From assembly GCF_009733845.1 (NCBI RefSeq), contig NZ_WNXZ01000005.1, forward strand, positions 186,001 through 250,000: a stretch of 64,000 nt of DNA. Reading direction: 5' to 3'. The notes beneath the pieces are model-generated. The model was not told the origin of the DNA and searched no databases. It was given only the letters and a program-made list of their open reading frames with translations. Positions 62,333-64,000 of this stretch are shown here, one piece after another. A program made the translations under genes and the position numbers. The stretch's first letter is position 1; each line of letters opens with the position of its first letter. Source of the stretch: Pseudactinotalea terrae (GTDB taxonomy: Bacteria > Actinomycetota > Actinomycetes > Actinomycetales > Beutenbergiaceae).

Positions 62333-63808
62333 ATGCAGCTGCGTGACCTCTCCGACGCCGTGGGCGCCCCGTCAGCGGGGCTGCCCGACCTCGAGGTCAC
62401 GGCGGTCACCCACAACGCGGGGTGGGTGAGCCCGGGCGCGCTCTACGTGGCGATCCGGGGTGCCCGTGCCGACGGGCATGCGTTCGTCGACGCCGCGGTG
62501 GCCGCGGGCGCTGTCGCGGTGATCGGCGAGGGCCTGCCCGACGGCGCGACCTGCCCCGTCCCGTACCTCACCGTGGCCTCGGCCCGTGGGGCGCTGGCCG
62601 ACGCCGCCGCCGCGCTGGCCGGCCACCCGAGCCGGCGGCTGCGGGTGGTGGGCGTGACCGGGACCGATGGCAAGACCACCACCAGCTGGTTGACGCGGCA
62701 CCTGCTGCGTGCGGCTCGGCTCCCTACCGGGCTGCTCTCCACGGTCGGGTACGAGCTCGCCGACGGCGAGCTGCACCACTTCCCCGCGCACTTCACGACG
62801 CCGGAGGCGCCCGAGGTGCAGCGGGTGCTCGGCGAGCTGGTGAGCACCGGCGCGCGGGCCGTGGTGCTCGAGGCCAGCAGCCACGCGCTCGCGATGGACC
62901 GGGTCCGGGCCGTGGCCTGGGACGTCGCGGTGTGGACCAACCTGACGAGCGAGCACCTCGACTTCCACGGCACCGTGGAGAACTACTTCGCCGAAAAGGC
63001 GAAGCTCGTCGAGCGGTCACCGTTCGCGGTGCTCAACGCCGACGACCCCTGGACCGAGCAGCTCCACGGCCGGGCTCCCGAGGAGACGCTGTACTCCGCC
63101 GAGGGCGCCGAGGCCGCGTGGACGGCCCACGACATCCGGGAGCTGCCCGACGGGCTCAGCTTCGCCGTCGAGAGCCCGCTCGGGCGGCTCGAGGCGATGC
63201 TGCCCATGATCGGCCGGTTCAACGTGGCCAACGCGCTCGCCGCGATGGCTGCCGCGCATCGCTTGGGTGCGACGGCGGAGCAGCTGATCGAGGGTCTGCG
63301 CACGTTCTCGGGGGTGCCGGGTCGGATGGAGCTGGTCCCCGGGATCCCCGGGCAGGACCCTCGCGTGATCGTGGACTTCGCGCACACCCCGCCGAGCCTG
63401 GAGAAGGCGCTGAGCACCGTGCGTGCCACCACCGAGGGTGAGCTGTGGGTGGTGATCGGGTCGGCCGGCGGGCCGCGCGACCCCTCGAAGCGGGCCCCCC
63501 TCGGCGAGGTGGCGGCGCGGCTGGCGGACCACGCGATCTTCACCGAGGAGGACCACCGCGACACCCCGCTGGCGGAGATCCTCGCGGAGATGGAGCGTGG
63601 CGCCGCCCTCGCCCCGAGCGCGGGGACGACCCGGAGCATCGGCAACAGGACCGAGGCGATCCGCCACGCCGTCGAGCACGCCCGCCCGGGGGACACCGTG
63701 GTGCTGGCCGGCAAGGGGCCCGAGGACACCCTGGAGCGCGACACCGAGACGATCGCCTGGGACGAGGTCGCCGAGGCCCGCTCGGCCCTCGCCCGCCGCC
63801 ACTCCTGA
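62333..63808 (+). CDS. MurE-like Mur ligase paralogue
   Basis: A 491-residue Mur ligase with three domains: a UDP-type N domain (about 1-100), the ATPase domain with P-loop GTDGKTTTS (110-118) and NLTSEHLDFHGT, and the C-terminal domain with MIGRFNVANALAA, SGVPGRMELV and GSAGGPRDPSKR. The MurE substrate motif DNPR/DDPR is replaced by EDHR (TEEDHRDTP, near 400). It stands outside any division/cell-wall cluster, next to DUF5701, so it is probably not the housekeeping murE and may ligate a different amino acid or substrate. CACCAT six bases before ATG 62333 suggests a leaderless start. Confidence 0.83.
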   Translation: MQLRDLSDAVGAPSAGLPDLEVTAVTHNAGWVSPGALYVAIRGARADGHAFVDAAVAAGAVAVIGEGLPDGATCPVPYLTVASARGALADAAAALAGHPSRRLRVVGVTGTDGKTTTSWLTRHLLRAARLPTGLLSTVGYELADGELHHFPAHFTTPEAPEVQRVLGELVSTGARAVVLEASSHALAMDRVRAVAWDVAVWTNLTSEHLDFHGTVENYFAEKAKLVERSPFAVLNADDPWTEQLHGRAPEETLYSAEGAEAAWTAHDIRELPDGLSFAVESPLGRLEAMLPMIGRFNVANALAAMAAAHRLGATAEQLIEGLRTFSGVPGRMELVPGIPGQDPRVIVDFAHTPPSLEKALSTVRATTEGELWVVIGSAGGPRDPSKRAPLGEVAARLADHAIFTEEDHRDTPLAEILAEMERGAALAPSAGTTRSIGNRTEAIRHAVEHARPGDTVVLAGKGPEDTLERDTETIAWDEVAEARSALARRHS

Positions 63809-64000
63809 CCCGATTCAGCCGCTCCGGACCTCTTGGTGGGTCCCCGGCTCCACGTGGCTCGGCGCGGGGGTGCGGAGAAACACGTACTGAACGGCCCTCC
63901 GACTGCCGCGACCAGGTGGTTCTGCCCGGTCGTGCCCGCCGACCAGGTGGTTCTGCCCGCATAGCGGGCGCATTCCGGGCAGGACCCCCTGTTCGGCCGA
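63809..64000. other. Intergenic end of window without a recognisable gene
   Basis: No supported reading frame. The right half carries a 19-bp direct repeat (63910-63959) and a small GCCCGC/GCGGGC hairpin at 63955-63969. Confidence 0.5.
63910..63959. repeat. Exact 19-bp direct repeat
   Basis: GACCAGGTGGTTCTGCCCG occurs at 63910-63928 and 63941-63959, 31 bp apart. A downstream CGGGCAGGA (about 63977-63983) is its partial inverse. It may be the edge of a mobile element or a repeat family whose remainder is outside the window. Confidence 0.6.

Noticed and set aside
1-64000. CRISPR array, prophage or complete insertion sequence
   Set aside because: No regularly spaced repeats, cas genes, transposase, integrase or phage structural genes were recognised.

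Overview
The window is a 64 kb chromosomal piece of a very GC-rich Gram-positive bacterium. Mycothiol synthase, a GlnR-type orphan regulator, ClpC, DUF2516 and DUF5701 families, a 13E12/DUF222 HNH gene under a LexA-type box, Tat-lipoprotein binding proteins and many leaderless start sites (TANNNT, six bases, start codon) all point to Actinomycetota. Gene order and families fit Micrococcales best (inference; no 16S rRNA is present).

Layout. 1-2181 (minus): the start of a type I restriction-modification operon, with hsdM cut by the window edge and, upstream of it, an unusual HTH / degenerate methylase / specificity-like protein. 2355-3448: a lipoprotein and a small membrane protein. 3817-5382: a DUF222-HNH gene behind an SOS-box-like site. 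5577-7109 (minus): a DEAD-box RNA helicase. 7372-23122: a carbohydrate-utilisation locus, described below. 23222-28583: clpC, a macrodomain protein, a gamma-carbonic-anhydrase-like protein, a phosphotransferase, a 160 bp hairpin element and dtd. 28583-33335 (minus): nucleoside hydrolase, asparaginase, DUF2516, YgfZ, nitrobindin-like and membrane proteins. 33478-48022: a nutrient hub with glnR, PhoU-like/PiT, two septum-formation lipoproteins, pstSCAB, a Nudix-phosphatase, ppk, mshD and companions. 48120-64000: housekeeping and stress genes, four tRNAs (Lys, Glu, Asp, Phe), an ECF42-type sigma factor with its DGPF partner, an alpha-glucosidase, nagB, msrB and a Mur-ligase paralogue.

The carbohydrate locus is the most coherent system. 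A minus-strand operon from 20117 to 7914 encodes two ABC permeases, a sulfatase, a GH2 glycosidase, two tandem paralogous solute-binding lipoproteins, two more sulfatases and a LacI regulator. Nearly every junction is a 1-4 bp stop/start overlap. No ABC ATPase is encoded. The sulfatases and GH2 show no signal peptide, so the model is import of a sulfated oligosaccharide followed by cytoplasmic desulfation and hydrolysis. Divergently lie an RpiR/SIS regulator and a Tat-exported protein that looks like a glycosidase barrel interrupted by a concanavalin-like domain. Two operator-like repeat pairs lie between the divergent operons.

The phosphate hub shows 11-nt direct repeats of the PHO-box type upstream of pstS and ppk, a hairpin between pstS and pstC, and a second low-affinity phosphate system (DUF47-PiT) next to glnR.
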